A DNA stretch of 61,837 nt, from assembly GCA_027023445.1 (NCBI GenBank), contig JALVVK010000015.1, positions 1 to 61,837 of the forward strand, in the 5' to 3' direction. The notes below the pieces were generated by a model. That model ran no database searches. It was not told the DNA's origin and was given only the letters and a program-made list of their open reading frames with translations. This stretch comes from Deltaproteobacteria bacterium (GTDB taxonomy: Bacteria > Desulfobacterota > Dissulfuribacteria > Dissulfuribacterales > JALVPX01). The position numbers were made by a program, and so were the translations under genes. This document shows, piece by piece, positions 36,032 to 48,393 of this stretch. How positions within the stretch are numbered: position 1 is the stretch's first letter; each line of letters starts with the position of its first letter.

Positions 36032-36565
36032 ATGGAAAAAACCAGGGGAAAGGTGTCCTGGCGCACGGTTTACATAGGCCTTGGGGCCAATATAGGCAGC
36101 AGGCATGAAAATCTTCGTGCCGCCCTGCATCTGCTGGACGGCCTTCCGGGTATCCGGGTGATCGCCTGCTCACACGCCTATGAGACAGAACCCGTGGGGA
36201 TGGATTCCTCCATGTGGTTTATCAACGCCGTGGCGAAAATAAAGATCGCCATGGGACCGGGTGCACTGCTGGAAATCCTGCTTGAAACCGAACGGGTATT
36301 AGGCAGAAACAGACAGGTGATGGATCGTACAGTGGACCTGGACCTCCTTTACATGGAAGGCGTGGCGCTTGAGGGAAACTGGCTTGTGGTCCCTCACCCA
36401 AGGCTTCATGAACGGCGCTTTGTATTGGCGCCCTGGTCCGAGATCGCCCCGGATCTGGCACTTAAACCCTGGGGCAAAACCGTGTCTGAATTGCTTGACG
36501 CCCTGGAACCCGGAGATGCGGAGGTCCGGGAAACGGACATAATTCTTTGGGAGCGCTCATCATGA
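36032..36565 (+). CDS. folK: 2-amino-4-hydroxy-6-hydroxymethyldihydropteridine diphosphokinase (HPPK)
   Basis: Transfers pyrophosphate to the pterin in folate synthesis. The 177 residues have YIGLGANIGSRHENL at the start, YETEPVGM, WFINAVAKI, and the ATP/Mg motifs LGRNRQVMDRTVDLDLLYMEG and VPHPRLHERRFVLAPW (in pieces). CGGAG precedes the ATG, nine bases after dapL. Its stop overlaps the next start as ATGA. No folP or folE neighbour. Confidence 0.95.
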   Translation: MEKTRGKVSWRTVYIGLGANIGSRHENLRAALHLLDGLPGIRVIACSHAYETEPVGMDSSMWFINAVAKIKIAMGPGALLEILLETERVLGRNRQVMDRTVDLDLLYMEGVALEGNWLVVPHPRLHERRFVLAPWSEIAPDLALKPWGKTVSELLDALEPGDAEVRETDIILWERSS

Positions 36566-36843
36566 GACTTATCGTTTTCCTCGCCCTGTGTCTGCTTCTT
36601 TATTACCTGGTAAAAAACTACCTCAAGGAAAAAAGCGGGGGCGGCGCCGGATACCGGCCAGGAACCAGTGGCAGGCCTCCTGCGCCTGTTACAGACCAAC
36701 TGGTCCAGGATCCTGTATGCGGCGTATATTGCGCGAAAAAAGACGCGTTTCCGTTGATCTGGAAGGGAAAGGCCTATTATTTCTGCAGCGAGGAATGCAG
36801 GGATAAATTCAAAAAGGAGCACGGAAAGACCGGGAAACTCTGA
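36562..36843 (+). CDS. membrane-anchored YHS domain protein
   Basis: A 93-residue protein. An N-terminal membrane helix MRLIVFLALCLLLYYLVKNY is followed by a Gly/Pro-rich linker and a C-terminal YHS-type domain: DPVCGVYCAKKDAFPL and YYFCSEECRDKFKKE. YHS domains bind metals through these Cys and occur in metal transporters and reductases. Small stand-alone membrane versions are frequent in Desulfobacterota and of unknown role. Start ATG overlaps the folK stop. Its TGA and the opposing M20 stop together form TGATCA. Confidence 0.87.
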   Translation: MRLIVFLALCLLLYYLVKNYLKEKSGGGAGYRPGTSGRPPAPVTDQLVQDPVCGVYCAKKDAFPLIWKGKAYYFCSEECRDKFKKEHGKTGKL

Positions 36844-38004
36844 TCAGCCCCACTGTTTTATGATTTCCAGAACGAGTTCTGTGGTGGACACCATGTCGTC
36901 CAGGCGGATAAATTCCTCCGTGGTATGGACCTTCCGCATTCCAATGCCCATGATAACCGTGGCAAGCCCCTTTCCGTTAAGCACGTTGGCGTCACTGCCG
37001 CCCCCTGTCTTTTCACTGCGCAGTTCCCTGCCAAGAGACCTTGCCGCCCTGCGGGCCGTTGCAACCAGGGGGTGTTCTTTTGGCACGGACATGAGGGGGT
37101 AGTCGTTCATGACCTCGGTCTGCACAACGGGCAGGGCCGGTCCGGAGGCACGGCCAGGGGGGACATCAGGCCTGTTTTCCCTGACGACCTTATAGAAAAT
37201 GGAAAGTATTTCATCCTGAACCTGTCCCAGGCGATCTTCGCTGTGGCTCCTGACCTCGCCTTCGATCTCGACCTCGTCCGGTACGATGTTCGTGGCCTTT
37301 CCACCTTTTATCAGGCCGATGTTGGCCGTGGTGTCAGGATCCAGCCTGCCCATCGGTACCTTGCTGATGGCCTTTGCCGCAAGGCGAATGCTGTTTATGC
37401 CATGTTCGGGATTAAGCCCGGCGTGAGCCGCCCTGCCCACTATCTTTACATTGAAGCGGGTCGCGCATGGCGCCTGGTTGATAAGCACGTCAGGGTCTAT
37501 GGAATCCAGGGCATAACCTGCTCTTGCCTGCAAAAGGCCGGTGTCAAGGGCCTTGGCACCTAAAAGACCGATTTCTTCACACACGGTAAACACATATTCC
37601 AGGGGAGGGTGCGGCATGCCCGTTTCACGTATCACCCTGGTTACCTCAATCAGAATGGCTATGGCGGCCTTGTCATCCGCGCCCAGTATGGTGGTGCCAT
37701 CAGATGTGAATACACCATCATCGAAAAGGACATGAATCCCCCTGCATGGTTCAACCGTGTCCATGTGGGCGTTGAAAAACAGGGGGGACGCCCCTTCCTG
37801 CCCGGGGATGCGGACTATGAGATTGCCCACCTGGGAACCGGTCAGGGCCGTGGATGAATCCTCGAGGACCTGGCCGCCAAGTTCCCTGGAAAAAATGTCT
37901 TTTAGAATCTCTGCCAGATCGCCCTCCCGCCTGGATGGACTTTCCACGGCGGCAAGCCGGACAAAGGCTTCCTTGAGCCTTTCCACTTGGATGGGATAAT
38001 GCAT
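36844..38004 (-). CDS. M20-family metallopeptidase, PepT-like
   Basis: A 386-residue zinc peptidase or amidohydrolase. FFNAHMDTVEPC carries the first zinc His and catalytic Asp, GADDKAAIAIL the bridging Asp, TVCEEIGLLGAKAL the catalytic Glu pair, and KTGGGSDANVLNGKG the C-terminal ligand region. The lid or dimerisation domain lies between, about 180-290 (GRAAHAGLNPEHG). PepT-type tripeptidase is the nearest pattern, but substrates vary widely. It starts directly at the lon stop (TAAATG), so it is probably translated from the same mRNA as lon. Confidence 0.87.
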   Translation of the reverse strand: MHYPIQVERLKEAFVRLAAVESPSRREGDLAEILKDIFSRELGGQVLEDSSTALTGSQVGNLIVRIPGQEGASPLFFNAHMDTVEPCRGIHVLFDDGVFTSDGTTILGADDKAAIAILIEVTRVIRETGMPHPPLEYVFTVCEEIGLLGAKALDTGLLQARAGYALDSIDPDVLINQAPCATRFNVKIVGRAAHAGLNPEHGINSIRLAAKAISKVPMGRLDPDTTANIGLIKGGKATNIVPDEVEIEGEVRSHSEDRLGQVQDEILSIFYKVVRENRPDVPPGRASGPALPVVQTEVMNDYPLMSVPKEHPLVATARRAARSLGRELRSEKTGGGSDANVLNGKGLATVIMGIGMRKVHTTEEFIRLDDMVSTTELVLEIIKQWG

Positions 38005-40389
38005 TTATTCCTCCAGCAAAGTCAGTTCAAGCACCTCGTCCAGGTGTGAAACCGGTTTAAAATCCAGTCGCCGCCTCAGGTGCGGGGGGATCTCCTCAAG
38101 ATCCTTCAGGTTATCCTCCGGGATTATTACCATCGGAATGTCCGCGTTCAGGGCGGCCAGGGCCTTTTCCTTCAGCCCGCCAATGGGAAGCACCCTGCCC
38201 CTGAGCGTTATCTCTCCGGTCATGGCCACGTCACTGTTGACCGGTCTTCGGGTAAGGGCGGATACAAGGGCCACGGTCATGGTGATACCAGCGGAAGGGC
38301 CGTCCTTTGGAATGGCCCCTGATGGCACATGTATATGTATGTCGGTTTCCCCAAAGAGGTCTGAGGAAATGCCCAGTTTATCCGCCCTGGACCGGGCGTA
38401 GCTTAACGCCGCCTGGGCGGATTCCTTCATTACCTCGCCCAGGAGCCCGGTAAGGATCAGGTTGCCCTTGCCCTTCATAAGGGTAGCCTCCACCCTGAGT
38501 ATTTCCCCGCCAAACGGGGTCCAGGCAAGGCCTGTGGCAACTCCAACCTGGCTTTTTTCCTTTGCAAGCTCGGGCTGAAATCTCGGAACCCCCAGATAAC
38601 GTTCGATGTTGGCGCTGGTAATTCTGAAAGGCCCCTTGGCCCCTTCCGCCACCTTGACAGCCATTTTGCGGCACAGCGCGCCAATCTGCCGTTCGAGTTC
38701 CCTCAGCCCCGCCTCCTGGGTATATTCTGAAATAATCCTCAGGATCGTGTTGCCCGAAATCTCGATAATATCTTCGGACAGGCCATGTTCCCGGATCTGC
38801 CTTGGCAGAAGATACCGCCTGGCTATGGCCAGCTTTTCCTCGCTGGTATAGCCTGAAAGGTGTATCACCTCCAGGCGGTCCAGAAGGGCCGAAGGAATGG
38901 TGTCAATCACGTTTGCGGTGAGGATGAACATCACCCTGGAAAGGTCAAATGGCAGATCCAGGTAGTGGTCGGAAAAGGTATTGTTCTGTTCCGGGTCCAG
39001 GACCTCCAGAAGGGCGGCCGCCGGATCTCCCCTGAAATCCGCTCCGATCTTGTCCACCTCGTCCATCATGAATACCGGGTTGTTGCTGCCCGCCCGTTTG
39101 AGTCCCTGGATAATCCTTCCAGGAAGCGCGCCGACATAGGTTCTCCGGTGCCCCCGGATCTCGGCCTCATCACGCACTCCGCCAAGGGAAATCCGGACAA
39201 ATTTTCTTCCCAGCGCCCTTGCGACGGAACGGCCCAAGGAAGTTTTGCCCACACCGGGAGGACCGGCAAAGCACAAAATAGGCCCTTTGGTTCTACGGTT
39301 GAGCTTGCGCACCGCAATGTATTCTATAATTCGTTCCTTTACCTTTTCAAGGTCGTAATGGTCCTCGTCCAGGATTTTCCGGGCACGTTTTACGTCGAGT
39401 TTGTCCCTTGTGGACCTGGACCACGGGACCTCAAGCAGCCAGTCCAGATAGGTCCTGACAATGGAGGCCTCCGCCGCGTCAGGATGCATGAATTCCAGGC
39501 GCTGTATCTGTTTCAGCGCCTCCTTTTCCGCCTCGGCAGGCATCTTTGACTTGCTGACCCGCTTACGCAGTTCAGCCAGTTCCTCATCCCTGTCATCTAT
39601 CTCTCCCAGCTCACGTTTTATGGCCCTTAGCTGCTCTCTGAGAAAATATTCCCTCTGGGTCTTGGTCATCTCCTCCTTGGCCTCTGACTGAATCCTTGCC
39701 TGGACGGAAGAGACCTCAAGCTCCCTGGAAAGGATATTGTGTATTTCCTCAAGCCTCTTTACAGGATCCCCTGTTTCCAGAAGGGGTTGGGCCTCCTGAA
39801 AGCGGATCTTTAGATTGGACGCGACTATATCCGCCAGTTTTCCCGGTTCATCCACCCCGTTTATTACCGCCCCGATCTCAGGGGTAAAAATTCCTTTAAG
39901 GGTGAAGAGTTTTTCCGCCTGTTCCCGGACATCGCGCATCAATGCCTCGATCTCCACAGGAACCCCTCCGGCTTCCTCACTTTGTTCCCCTTCCTTCACG
40001 AGGCCGATGCGCGCCTTGAAAAAGGGCCTGTCTGAAATAAATTCCCGCACCTCTCCCCTTAAAAGGGCGTGTGCAAGGATCTTCAGCCTGCCGTCAGGCA
40101 GTTGCAGGGTCCTTATTATCATGGCCACCACACCAACTTCGTAGAGATCCTCCCTTTCGGGATGCTCCTTTGCCGGGTCTTTCTGGGCAACCAGGAAGAT
40201 CAACCTGTCTTCGGCAGTGGCCTCGCTAACTGCCTTCACGGAGGCCTCCCTGCCCACGAAAAGGGGCACGATCATGGACGGAAATATTATGAGATCGCGT
40301 ATAGCCATTACGGGCAGCTCCTCAGGAATCTCTATGGGCTGCTGCTCACCGAATTCAAGAAAGTTGGTCAAGCTGTCTTCTTTTTCCAT
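38005..40389 (-). CDS. lon: ATP-dependent protease Lon
   Basis: Degrades misfolded and regulatory proteins in the cytosol. The 794 residues have the usual three parts: a substrate-binding N domain ([21 protein letters not shown]), AAA+ domain with Walker [12 protein letters not shown] near residue 375 and [10 protein letters not shown], and a protease domain. The protease domain carries the catalytic Ser in [11 protein letters not shown] near 700 and the Lys in [14 protein letters not shown] prefer ATG 40389 to the GTG six codons upstream, which overlaps the ABC gene. No heat-shock promoter is visible. Confidence 0.96.
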   Translation of the reverse strand: MEKEDSLTNFLEFGEQQPIEIPEELPVMAIRDLIIFPSMIVPLFVGREASVKAVSEATAEDRLIFLVAQKDPAKEHPEREDLYEVGVVAMIIRTLQLPDGRLKILAHALLRGEVREFISDRPFFKARIGLVKEGEQSEEAGGVPVEIEALMRDVREQAEKLFTLKGIFTPEIGAVINGVDEPGKLADIVASNLKIRFQEAQPLLETGDPVKRLEEIHNILSRELEVSSVQARIQSEAKEEMTKTQREYFLREQLRAIKRELGEIDDRDEELAELRKRVSKSKMPAEAEKEALKQIQRLEFMHPDAAEASIVRTYLDWLLEVPWSRSTRDKLDVKRARKILDEDHYDLEKVKERIIEYIAVRKLNRRTKGPILCFAGPPGVGKTSLGRSVARALGRKFVRISLGGVRDEAEIRGHRRTYVGALPGRIIQGLKRAGSNNPVFMMDEVDKIGADFRGDPAAALLEVLDPEQNNTFSDHYLDLPFDLSRVMFILTANVIDTIPSALLDRLEVIHLSGYTSEEKLAIARRYLLPRQIREHGLSEDIIEISGNTILRIISEYTQEAGLRELERQIGALCRKMAVKVAEGAKGPFRITSANIERYLGVPRFQPELAKEKSQVGVATGLAWTPFGGEILRVEATLMKGKGNLILTGLLGEVMKESAQAALSYARSRADKLGISSDLFGETDIHIHVPSGAIPKDGPSAGITMTVALVSALTRRPVNSDVAMTGEITLRGRVLPIGGLKEKALAALNADIPMVIIPEDNLKDLEEIPPHLRRRLDFKPVSHLDEVLELTLLEE

Positions 40390-40393
40390 ATCT

Positions 40394-41410
40394 TCAAACC
40401 TTATCACACCATATTACATGACCCCTGGAGATTTTTTGGGGGCCAGGCCTGTTGTCAACACATTCACTCGTTCGTTTTGGGCACAGGGGATAAAAGGCGC
40501 AGCCCCTGGCAGGGGCCAGAGATCGCGTTTTTGTATCCTCCCGGGCCTGAAGAGCGGCCAATCCGCTCTTTCCCCTGTTTTTCTCCCGTAAACTCAACCC
40601 CGGAACCGGGAGAGGCACTGCCGATATCAGGTATTCCGTGTACGGATGATGCGGCCCGCCGGTATCGGCCAGAAAGGCCCTGCTGCCCATGATCTCGACT
40701 ATCTGCCCCCTGTACATGACCGCCACCCGATGGCTCACAAACTGGACCACCGGCAGGTCATGGGATATGAAAAGAAAGGAAAGCCCCAGTTTTTCCCTGA
40801 GATCCAGCAGAAGATTTATGATCTGGGCCTGGATGGAGACATCCAGGGCGGATGTGGGTTCGTCCGCCACGATCAACCCGGGGCGGGTCGCGAGCGCCCT
40901 CGCAAGCCCTATTCTCTGGCGCTGTCCTCCGCTGAACTGATGAGGATACCGGTGCATTGCCTGCGGATCAAGACCTACTTCCCCGAGAAGCCTTGCCACC
41001 TCTTCCGTGTATTTTCCCCTGGGACATAACCTGTGTATCTTCAGAGGTTCACACAGGGTCTGGAAAACCGTTTTCTTGGGATTAAGCGATGAGGACGGAT
41101 CCTGAAACACCATCTGGACCTGTCTGCGGAAGGCCATGAGAGACTGCCTGTCCATGGCGTCGAGCTCTTTCCCCCTGTATCTGACCGTACCCGAGGTCCC
41201 GGGCTCAAGGCCCAGGATGATTCGCGCAAGGGTGGATTTGCCACAGCCGCTTTCGCCTACAAGGCCCAGGGTCTCTCCCCGGATTATGGAAAGATCCACC
41301 CTGTCCAGCGCCCGTACCGTATGCCCCCTGGTATCAAAAAAAACCTCTCTGGCCCTGTAGTCCTTTGTGAGCTGATGAACCTCTATTAATGTCTCAGGCG
41401 TATCCGTCAT
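40394..41410 (-). CDS. oligopeptide/dipeptide ABC transporter ATP-binding protein (OppF/DppF-like)
   Basis: ATPase subunit of a peptide-type importer, about 338 residues. Walker A is [15 protein letters not shown], signature [17 protein letters not shown], Walker [13 protein letters not shown] and switch His in ISHDLPVV. The C-terminal oligopeptide-type extension contains [11 protein letters not shown], with Cys residues that in OppF/OppD bind a metal cluster. Only this one ATPase is encoded here; the second ATPase, permeases and binding protein are missing. Start at ATG 41410; an upstream TTG would overlap gpmI by eight bases. Confidence 0.87.
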   Translation of the reverse strand: MTDTPETLIEVHQLTKDYRAREVFFDTRGHTVRALDRVDLSIIRGETLGLVGESGCGKSTLARIILGLEPGTSGTVRYRGKELDAMDRQSLMAFRRQVQMVFQDPSSSLNPKKTVFQTLCEPLKIHRLCPRGKYTEEVARLLGEVGLDPQAMHRYPHQFSGGQRQRIGLARALATRPGLIVADEPTSALDVSIQAQIINLLLDLREKLGLSFLFISHDLPVVQFVSHRVAVMYRGQIVEIMGSRAFLADTGGPHHPYTEYLISAVPLPVPGLSLREKNRGKSGLAALQAREDTKTRSLAPARGCAFYPLCPKRTSECVDNRPGPQKISRGHVIWCDKV

Positions 41411-41417
41411 AAAAGGT

Positions 41418-42974
41418 CTATTCAAAGAGAACCCTGCCGGTCATGTCTCCGGGAATGGGCAGACCCATTATGCGAAGGATGGTGGGGGCCACATCGGCCA
41501 GGATGCCCCTGCGCAATGTACTTTCCCGCCGGGTGTCATCTATCAGGTAAAGCGGCACGGGAGACGTGGTATGCGCCGTGTGCGGGCCTCCATCGGTATC
41601 GATCATCATCTCGGCGTTTCCATGGTCAGCAGTAACAATTGCCGCGTATCCCCTGGCCTTCCACGCGTTCACGATCCTGCCCACACAGGAATCAACCGTA
41701 TGACAGGCCTTGATGGCAGCTGGCAGAACACCCGTATGCCCGACCATGTCCCCGTTTGCGAAATTGACTACGATCAGGGAATACCTGTCCTGTTCGATTC
41801 GCTCCATGAGCCGGTCAGCCACGGTAAAGGCACTCATTTCCGGTTTAAGGTCATATGTGGCCACCTCCCTGGGAGAGGGGACAAGGATCCTGTCCTCTCC
41901 CTCAAAGGGTGTTTCTTCCCCGCCGTTGAAAAAATACGTCACATGGGCGTACTTTTCGGTTTCCGCTATTCTCAACTGACTGAGCCCGGCCTCGCTTACC
42001 TGCTGGCCGAGTATGTGTTCCAGGTGCTCCGGTGGAAAGGCAACCGGCAGGTCAAATGTTTCGTCGTAAAGTGTCATTGTAGAGAAACCGGAAAGCCGAG
42101 GCCTGTCAGAGACATCGAATTCTGAGAATCCCTTTTCAGTAAAGGCCCTGGTAAGCTCCCTTGCGCGGTCCGCCCGGAAGTTGAAAAATATTATGCCGTC
42201 TCCGTCCCTGACCCTGGAATCCCGCCCCCCGGATTCTCCTGTGAGGATTACGGGTTTTACAAACTCGTCGGTTTCTCCCCGCTCATAGGCATCCCTGAGG
42301 GCGGCTGCCGGGTCCTGGCCATGTGCCTGGTATCCCTCGCCCCTTACCAGGGCGGCATAGGCCCGCTCCACGCGGTCCCAGCGTTTGTCACGGTCCATGG
42401 CATAAAAACGGCCGATCAGGGTGGCGATGACCGCGGAGCCGTTATCCGCAATGTACCTGTTAAGCCTTTCAATGTGTTCGGCGCCGCTGGTGGGCGGGGT
42501 GTCTCTTCCATCCAGAAAGGCATGGACATAAATCCGGTCCAGCCCGTTATCCCACGCGAGCTTCAGCAGGGCGAAAAGGTGCTCCATCTGGCTGTGCACC
42601 CCGCCGTCAGATACCAGGCCGAAAAGATGCAGGGCGCCCCCGCTGGCCTTAATCCCCCGGACAAGGGACAGGAATACCTGATTTTTAAAGAAACTCCCGT
42701 CTTTAATGGCCATGTTTATCCTGGTGAGTTCCTGATAAACAATGCGGCCGGCGCCCAGGTTCAGGTGCCCGACCTCCGAATTGCCCATTTGCCCCGCTGG
42801 CAGGCCCACGGATTCGCCGGACGCGGATACAAGTGTCAGGGGATATTCCTTTCCGTAACGGTCCAGGTTGGGGGTTTCGGCAAGCCTTGTTGCATTCCCT
42901 TCGGTCTCCTCCCTCCAGCCCCAACCGTCCATGATAACCAGCATTGTGGGTCTTATGTCACCAGGCCTGTTCAT
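41418..42974 (-). CDS. gpmI: 2,3-bisphosphoglycerate-independent phosphoglycerate mutase
   Basis: Interconverts 3- and 2-phosphoglycerate with two Mn ions. The 518 residues are an alkaline-phosphatase fold: MLVIMDGWGWRE, catalytic Ser in GNSEVGHLNLGAG near residue 66, HLFGLVSDGGVHSQ, FLDGRDTPP, NFRADRARELT and the metal-ligand block VTADHGNAE. Start at ATG 42974 overlaps the rsfS stop as ATGA, with AGAGGTG upstream. Ends in TAG. Confidence 0.96.
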   Translation of the reverse strand: MNRPGDIRPTMLVIMDGWGWREETEGNATRLAETPNLDRYGKEYPLTLVSASGESVGLPAGQMGNSEVGHLNLGAGRIVYQELTRINMAIKDGSFFKNQVFLSLVRGIKASGGALHLFGLVSDGGVHSQMEHLFALLKLAWDNGLDRIYVHAFLDGRDTPPTSGAEHIERLNRYIADNGSAVIATLIGRFYAMDRDKRWDRVERAYAALVRGEGYQAHGQDPAAALRDAYERGETDEFVKPVILTGESGGRDSRVRDGDGIIFFNFRADRARELTRAFTEKGFSEFDVSDRPRLSGFSTMTLYDETFDLPVAFPPEHLEHILGQQVSEAGLSQLRIAETEKYAHVTYFFNGGEETPFEGEDRILVPSPREVATYDLKPEMSAFTVADRLMERIEQDRYSLIVVNFANGDMVGHTGVLPAAIKACHTVDSCVGRIVNAWKARGYAAIVTADHGNAEMMIDTDGGPHTAHTTSPVPLYLIDDTRRESTLRRGILADVAPTILRIMGLPIPGDMTGRVLFE

Positions 42975-43348
42975 CTCGTCACCTCTTTTCCAGGCAATAT
43001 ATTGGCATCCTGATTTATTTCGACATCCATGCGCGGCGCCTGGCTCCACAACCCTTCCAGATCATAGAATTCCCTTACCGGGCCGTAAAACAGATGCACC
43101 ACCACGTCTCCATAGTCCATGAGGATCCATTTCCCCTCTTTTTCCCCTTCCAGGCCCACGCAGCGAATTCCCTTTTTCCTGAGAGCGCGGCGCATCTTGT
43201 CCGCCATGCCCTGAACATGTCTGGTAGAAAGACCGTGGGAAATTATGAAGTAGTCTGCCAGGGAGGACAGCCCCTTTACATCCAGGATTACTACGTCCTC
43301 TCCCTTGTTTCCAATGACCTCCGACGCGATCTCCTTGACTTTTTCCAA
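42971..43348 (-). CDS. rsfS: ribosomal silencing factor RsfS
   Basis: Binds protein L14 of the large subunit and blocks subunit joining in stationary phase or starvation. About 125 residues: GEDVVILDVKGLSSLADYF, IISHGLSTRHVQGMADKM, GKWILMDYGDVVVHLFYGPVREFYDLEGLW (in pieces), which is the family core. I place the start at TTG 43348, seven bases after AAGGAG. It keeps the conserved nadD-rsfS order and overlaps gpmI. Confidence 0.93.
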   Translation of the reverse strand: MEKVKEIASEVIGNKGEDVVILDVKGLSSLADYFIISHGLSTRHVQGMADKMRRALRKKGIRCVGLEGEKEGKWILMDYGDVVVHLFYGPVREFYDLEGLWSQAPRMDVEINQDANILPGKEVTR

Positions 43349-43395
43349 AGGCAATCTCCTTGTTAAAATCTGCCTGACCCGGGTTTTAGAGCAAT

Positions 43396-43426
43396 ATCAA
43401 ATGGTAAATGTTGAATGTTAAATTGC
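43396..43426. repeat. repeat A end fragment
   Basis: AAATGGTAAATGTTGAATGT matches one terminal part of repeat A. The rest is absent. Lies between nadD and rsfS. Confidence 0.55.
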
Positions 43427-43475
43427 AGATGGCAACCTGCTGCATGCCGTAACCAGGGCGTCAACAGATAGCCGG

Positions 43476-44150
43476 TCACCGGGTGTATAGGCCGTGTTTT
43501 TCAATATATGTTAAGACCTGTTCCGGTAAAAGGAAGCGGACAGAGCGCCCTTTTCTGAGTCTTTCCCTGATATCCGTAGAGGATATCTCAAGGGATGTGA
43601 CCCTGAAAAGCACTATATCGCCCTTTCCCGACGCGCTGTAAACCCGGCCGTTATCTTTCAGAACATGGGAGGGAAAGGCCTTTTGAACCACATCCCTTAC
43701 CTTGTCCCGGCAGGCCCCGCTCCTGCCCATGACCACAATATGGGCATAGTCTGTCAGATGATTATAGTCCTTCCATGTCTGAATATCCACGAAGGCGTCA
43801 GAACCCATGATGAAATATATGCCGATATTTTTATCCAGCCTGCTCCTTAGAAGCCTGAGGGTATCAATGGAAAAAGAAGGGCCGGGGCGTTCGGCCTCAA
43901 GGCCGCAGGCCCTGAAATGTCTGACAGGGGCCACCGCGGCCTGTACCATGGAAAAACGGTGATGAAACGGGGTCAGCGCCCCGTGCTGTTTGTGTGGCGG
44001 ACAGGCGGCAGGCGCGAACCAGACTTCGCTCAGCCCAAGGCCCTCCCAGACCTCTTCCGCGGAGCGGAGGTGGCCTATATGTACAGGGTCAAGGGTGCCC
44101 CCAAGGAAACCTATCCCGGGCGTGCCTTTCTGTTCACCGGGCTCAACCAC
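43476..44150 (-). CDS. nadD: nicotinate-nucleotide adenylyltransferase
   Basis: Forms deamido-NAD from nicotinate mononucleotide and ATP. The 224 residues show the nucleotidyltransferase start GFLGGTLDPVHIGHLRSA, FAPAACPPHK, the middle YFIMGSDAFVDIQTW and the closing motif EISSTDIRERLRKG. GTG start overlaps the proA stop as TAGTG, so it is coupled to proA. Followed by rsfS after a repeat A fragment. Confidence 0.94.
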   Translation of the reverse strand: MVEPGEQKGTPGIGFLGGTLDPVHIGHLRSAEEVWEGLGLSEVWFAPAACPPHKQHGALTPFHHRFSMVQAAVAPVRHFRACGLEAERPGPSFSIDTLRLLRSRLDKNIGIYFIMGSDAFVDIQTWKDYNHLTDYAHIVVMGRSGACRDKVRDVVQKAFPSHVLKDNGRVYSASGKGDIVLFRVTSLEISSTDIRERLRKGRSVRFLLPEQVLTYIEKHGLYTR

Positions 44151-45409
44151 TAAGACCTTACCTGTCCGTCCCCGTAGGCAATAAACTTGGTGGTGGTAAG
44201 TTCCTCCAGCCCCATCGGTCCGTAGGCGTGAAGTTTGGATGTGCTGATTCCGATTTCCGCCCCGAGACCGAGCTGGCCGCCGTCATTGAATCTCGTGGAC
44301 GCGTTCGCAAGGACCAGGGAGGCATCCACCTCGGCCACAAATCTCCTGGCCCTGGCATAATCCCTGGTTACAATGGCCTCCGTATGGTTGGATCCGTACT
44401 TGGCTATATAGTCCATGGCCTGTTCCATGGAATCAACCACCCTGACGGCAAGAACCAGATCAAGGAATTCCCTGCCCCAGTCATCTTCCGAGGCTGCCTT
44501 TGCATCCGGAAGAATGCCGCAGGTAACAGGGCACCCCCTGATTTCAACACCTGCCTTGCTGAACGCCTCAGCCATAACGGGCAGGAATTCCTTGGCAACA
44601 TCCCTGTGCACCAGCATGCCCTCCATGGCATTGCATACCCCGGGCCTCTGCACCTTGGAATTGAAGCAGATGTCCCTTGCCATCTCAAGATCCGCGCCCC
44701 TGTCCACATACACATGGCACACGCCCTTGTAATGTTTCAGCACCGGGATCCTGGAATTTTCCGTAACAAAGCGTATAAGCCCCTCCCCGCCCCTGGGGAT
44801 AATGACATCTATTTCTTCCTCCCTTTTCAGGAGTTCGGTCACCGCATCCCGGTCCGTGGTGGGCACAACCTGGACGGCCTTTCCGTTCACGGAAAACTTG
44901 TCCAGTGCCCTCTGCATGATACCGGCAAGGGCCAGGTTGGAATGCAGGGCATCAGAGCCTCCCCTCAGCAGCACCGCGTTGCCCGCCTTGAGACACAGGC
45001 CTGCGGCGTCAATGGTGACATTGGGCCGGGATTCAAAGATCATGCAGATGACTCCCAGCGGAACCCTCACTTTGCCCACAGTAAGACCATTTGGACGTTT
45101 CCACATTTTCGGAATCTCGCCCACCGGGTCAGGCAGGGTGGCCACCTCCCTCAGGCCTCCAGCCATGGATTCAATGACCTTGTCAGAAAGAGTGAGCCGG
45201 TCAATAAAAGCGGAAGAAAGCCCCTTCTGCCTGGCCGCCTTGAGGTCCTTTTCATTCTCGGCCTGCAGCATCCCCCTGGATGTGAGGATCATGTCCGCTG
45301 TCCACAGCAGGACCCTGTTTTTTACAGATGTGGAAAGCCCCGCCACATCTCGTGCCGCCCTTCTGGCATCCTTTGCCATATCCGCGATTATGTTTTTTAT
45401 TTCCCCCAT
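44150..45409 (-). CDS. proA: gamma-glutamyl phosphate reductase
   Basis: Second step of proline synthesis, NADPH reduction of glutamyl phosphate to the semialdehyde. The 419 residues are aldehyde-dehydrogenase-like: [29 protein letters not shown] (in pieces), [23 protein letters not shown], and the catalytic Cys in [11 protein letters not shown]. The end has [20 protein letters not shown]. Start at ATG 45409 with GGGAGG upstream. Separated from proB by repeats. Natural TAG stop. Confidence 0.95.
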   Translation of the reverse strand: MGEIKNIIADMAKDARRAARDVAGLSTSVKNRVLLWTADMILTSRGMLQAENEKDLKAARQKGLSSAFIDRLTLSDKVIESMAGGLREVATLPDPVGEIPKMWKRPNGLTVGKVRVPLGVICMIFESRPNVTIDAAGLCLKAGNAVLLRGGSDALHSNLALAGIMQRALDKFSVNGKAVQVVPTTDRDAVTELLKREEEIDVIIPRGGEGLIRFVTENSRIPVLKHYKGVCHVYVDRGADLEMARDICFNSKVQRPGVCNAMEGMLVHRDVAKEFLPVMAEAFSKAGVEIRGCPVTCGILPDAKAASEDDWGREFLDLVLAVRVVDSMEQAMDYIAKYGSNHTEAIVTRDYARARRFVAEVDASLVLANASTRFNDGGQLGLGAEIGISTSKLHAYGPMGLEELTTTKFIAYGDGQVRS

Positions 45410-45458
45410 CAAAATCCTCCCGTCATATTTTAAGGGGAATATACATTTCCCCGGTTTA

Positions 45459-45567
45459 TCAGAAAATGCATTTTTTTGATTAGTTATGGACACACAAGGA
45501 CATACATGGACAAAAGGCAAAATGTTTCCAGGGGCGCATTTTCATGCTTCGTTGTGCCCGCCCCGGG
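45459..45567 (-). repeat. repeat E copy 2 (inverted)
   Basis: GACACACAAGGACATACATG, then GGACAAAAGGCAAAATGTTT, then TGTGCCCGCCCCGGG. The reverse complement aligns with 34728-34842 with a few mismatches and small gaps. Confidence 0.7.
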
Positions 45568-45611
45568 AATGACCGCTACCATGAAAACAGTTCAAGGCCG
45601 AAAGCTTAAGG

Positions 45612-45716
45612 CAAAAGATGGTAAAAACCAATTTTATTTTTAAATTCAGCAAATTGCAACAATTTATCACCTTGATTTATCATTAACCATTAACAATTAA
45701 CCATTAACAATTTAAC
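45612..45716 (+). repeat. degenerate repeat A copy
   Basis: Recognisable blocks are TTTTTAAATTCAGCAAATTG and TTTATCATTAACCATTAAC. The left terminal part is poor and the right end carries a tandem ACCATTAACAATT. Confidence 0.5.
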
Positions 45717-45730
45717 AGATCCGTCTCACG

Positions 45731-47916
<2,186 letters not shown>

Positions 47917-48039
47917 TCATTTACCGTAAAAAGGTTTTAAGGGTGTTAGGCTTGAAGTGTTCATGAAGGGAAAGGGGAAACAGTTTCTGCCCGCTGAAAT
48001 AGCGGAAAAAGCATTTTTTATGTTTTCAGGGGACAAAAA

Positions 48040-48074
48040 ACAACAAGTTGCAGCCCATTAATACGGGCCGCAAC
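48040..48074 (-). terminator. rho-independent terminator after rpmA
   Basis: On the minus strand GTTGCGGCCC and GGGCTGCAAC form a 10-bp stem with one mismatch, followed by TTGTTGTTTTTT. It should partly separate rplU-rpmA from obgE onward. Confidence 0.75.
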
Positions 48075-48118
48075 CTGCCGCCATGATCTGTCTTGCTGAT
48101 TAAAAACAGGAAGGGGAG

Positions 48119-48379
48119 TTATGCCGCCTGAACCGGATACACGCTGACGCGTTGACGGTTACGCACGACCTCGAACTTCACCACCCCGTCTATCTTGGAA
48201 AAAAGGGTGTAATCTCTGCCAATCCCCACATTATTGCCAGGATGAAAACGGGTTCCAAGCTGCCGGACAAGGATGTTCCCGGCCCTTACCTTCTGGCCAC
48301 CATACCGCTTTACTCCACGGCGCTGTCCTTTACTGTCACGACCATTGCGAGAGCTTCCACCTGCCTTCTTATGTGCCAT
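48119..48379 (-). CDS. rpmA: 50S ribosomal protein L27
   Basis: An 86-residue L27: [57 protein letters not shown]. The N-terminus has the plain MAHKK start, not the cleaved extension of Firmicutes, and contacts the peptidyl transferase centre. Directly follows rplU by 14 bases and precedes the terminator at 48040-48074. Confidence 0.97.
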   Translation of the reverse strand: MAHKKAGGSSRNGRDSKGQRRGVKRYGGQKVRAGNILVRQLGTRFHPGNNVGIGRDYTLFSKIDGVVKFEVVRNRQRVSVYPVQAA

Positions 48380-48393
48380 TTGACTCTCCTCCC

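Larger units (their letters stand above)
45410..45730. other. repeat-filled gap between proB and proA
   Basis: Contains repeat E inverted (45459-45567), a short C-like piece around 45589-45625, and a degenerate repeat A (45612-45716). The proA ribosome site lies at its left edge. No promoter hexamers are clear, so whether proA is read through from proB or has its own promoter is open. Confidence 0.5.

Noticed and set aside
38860-39549. 229-residue plus-strand ORF
   Set aside because: Antisense to the AAA+ domain of lon; no ribosome site or recognisable motif.
43994-45433. 479-residue plus-strand ORF
   Set aside because: Fully antisense to proA, whose motifs are unambiguous. A long shadow ORF caused by GC bias at third positions.
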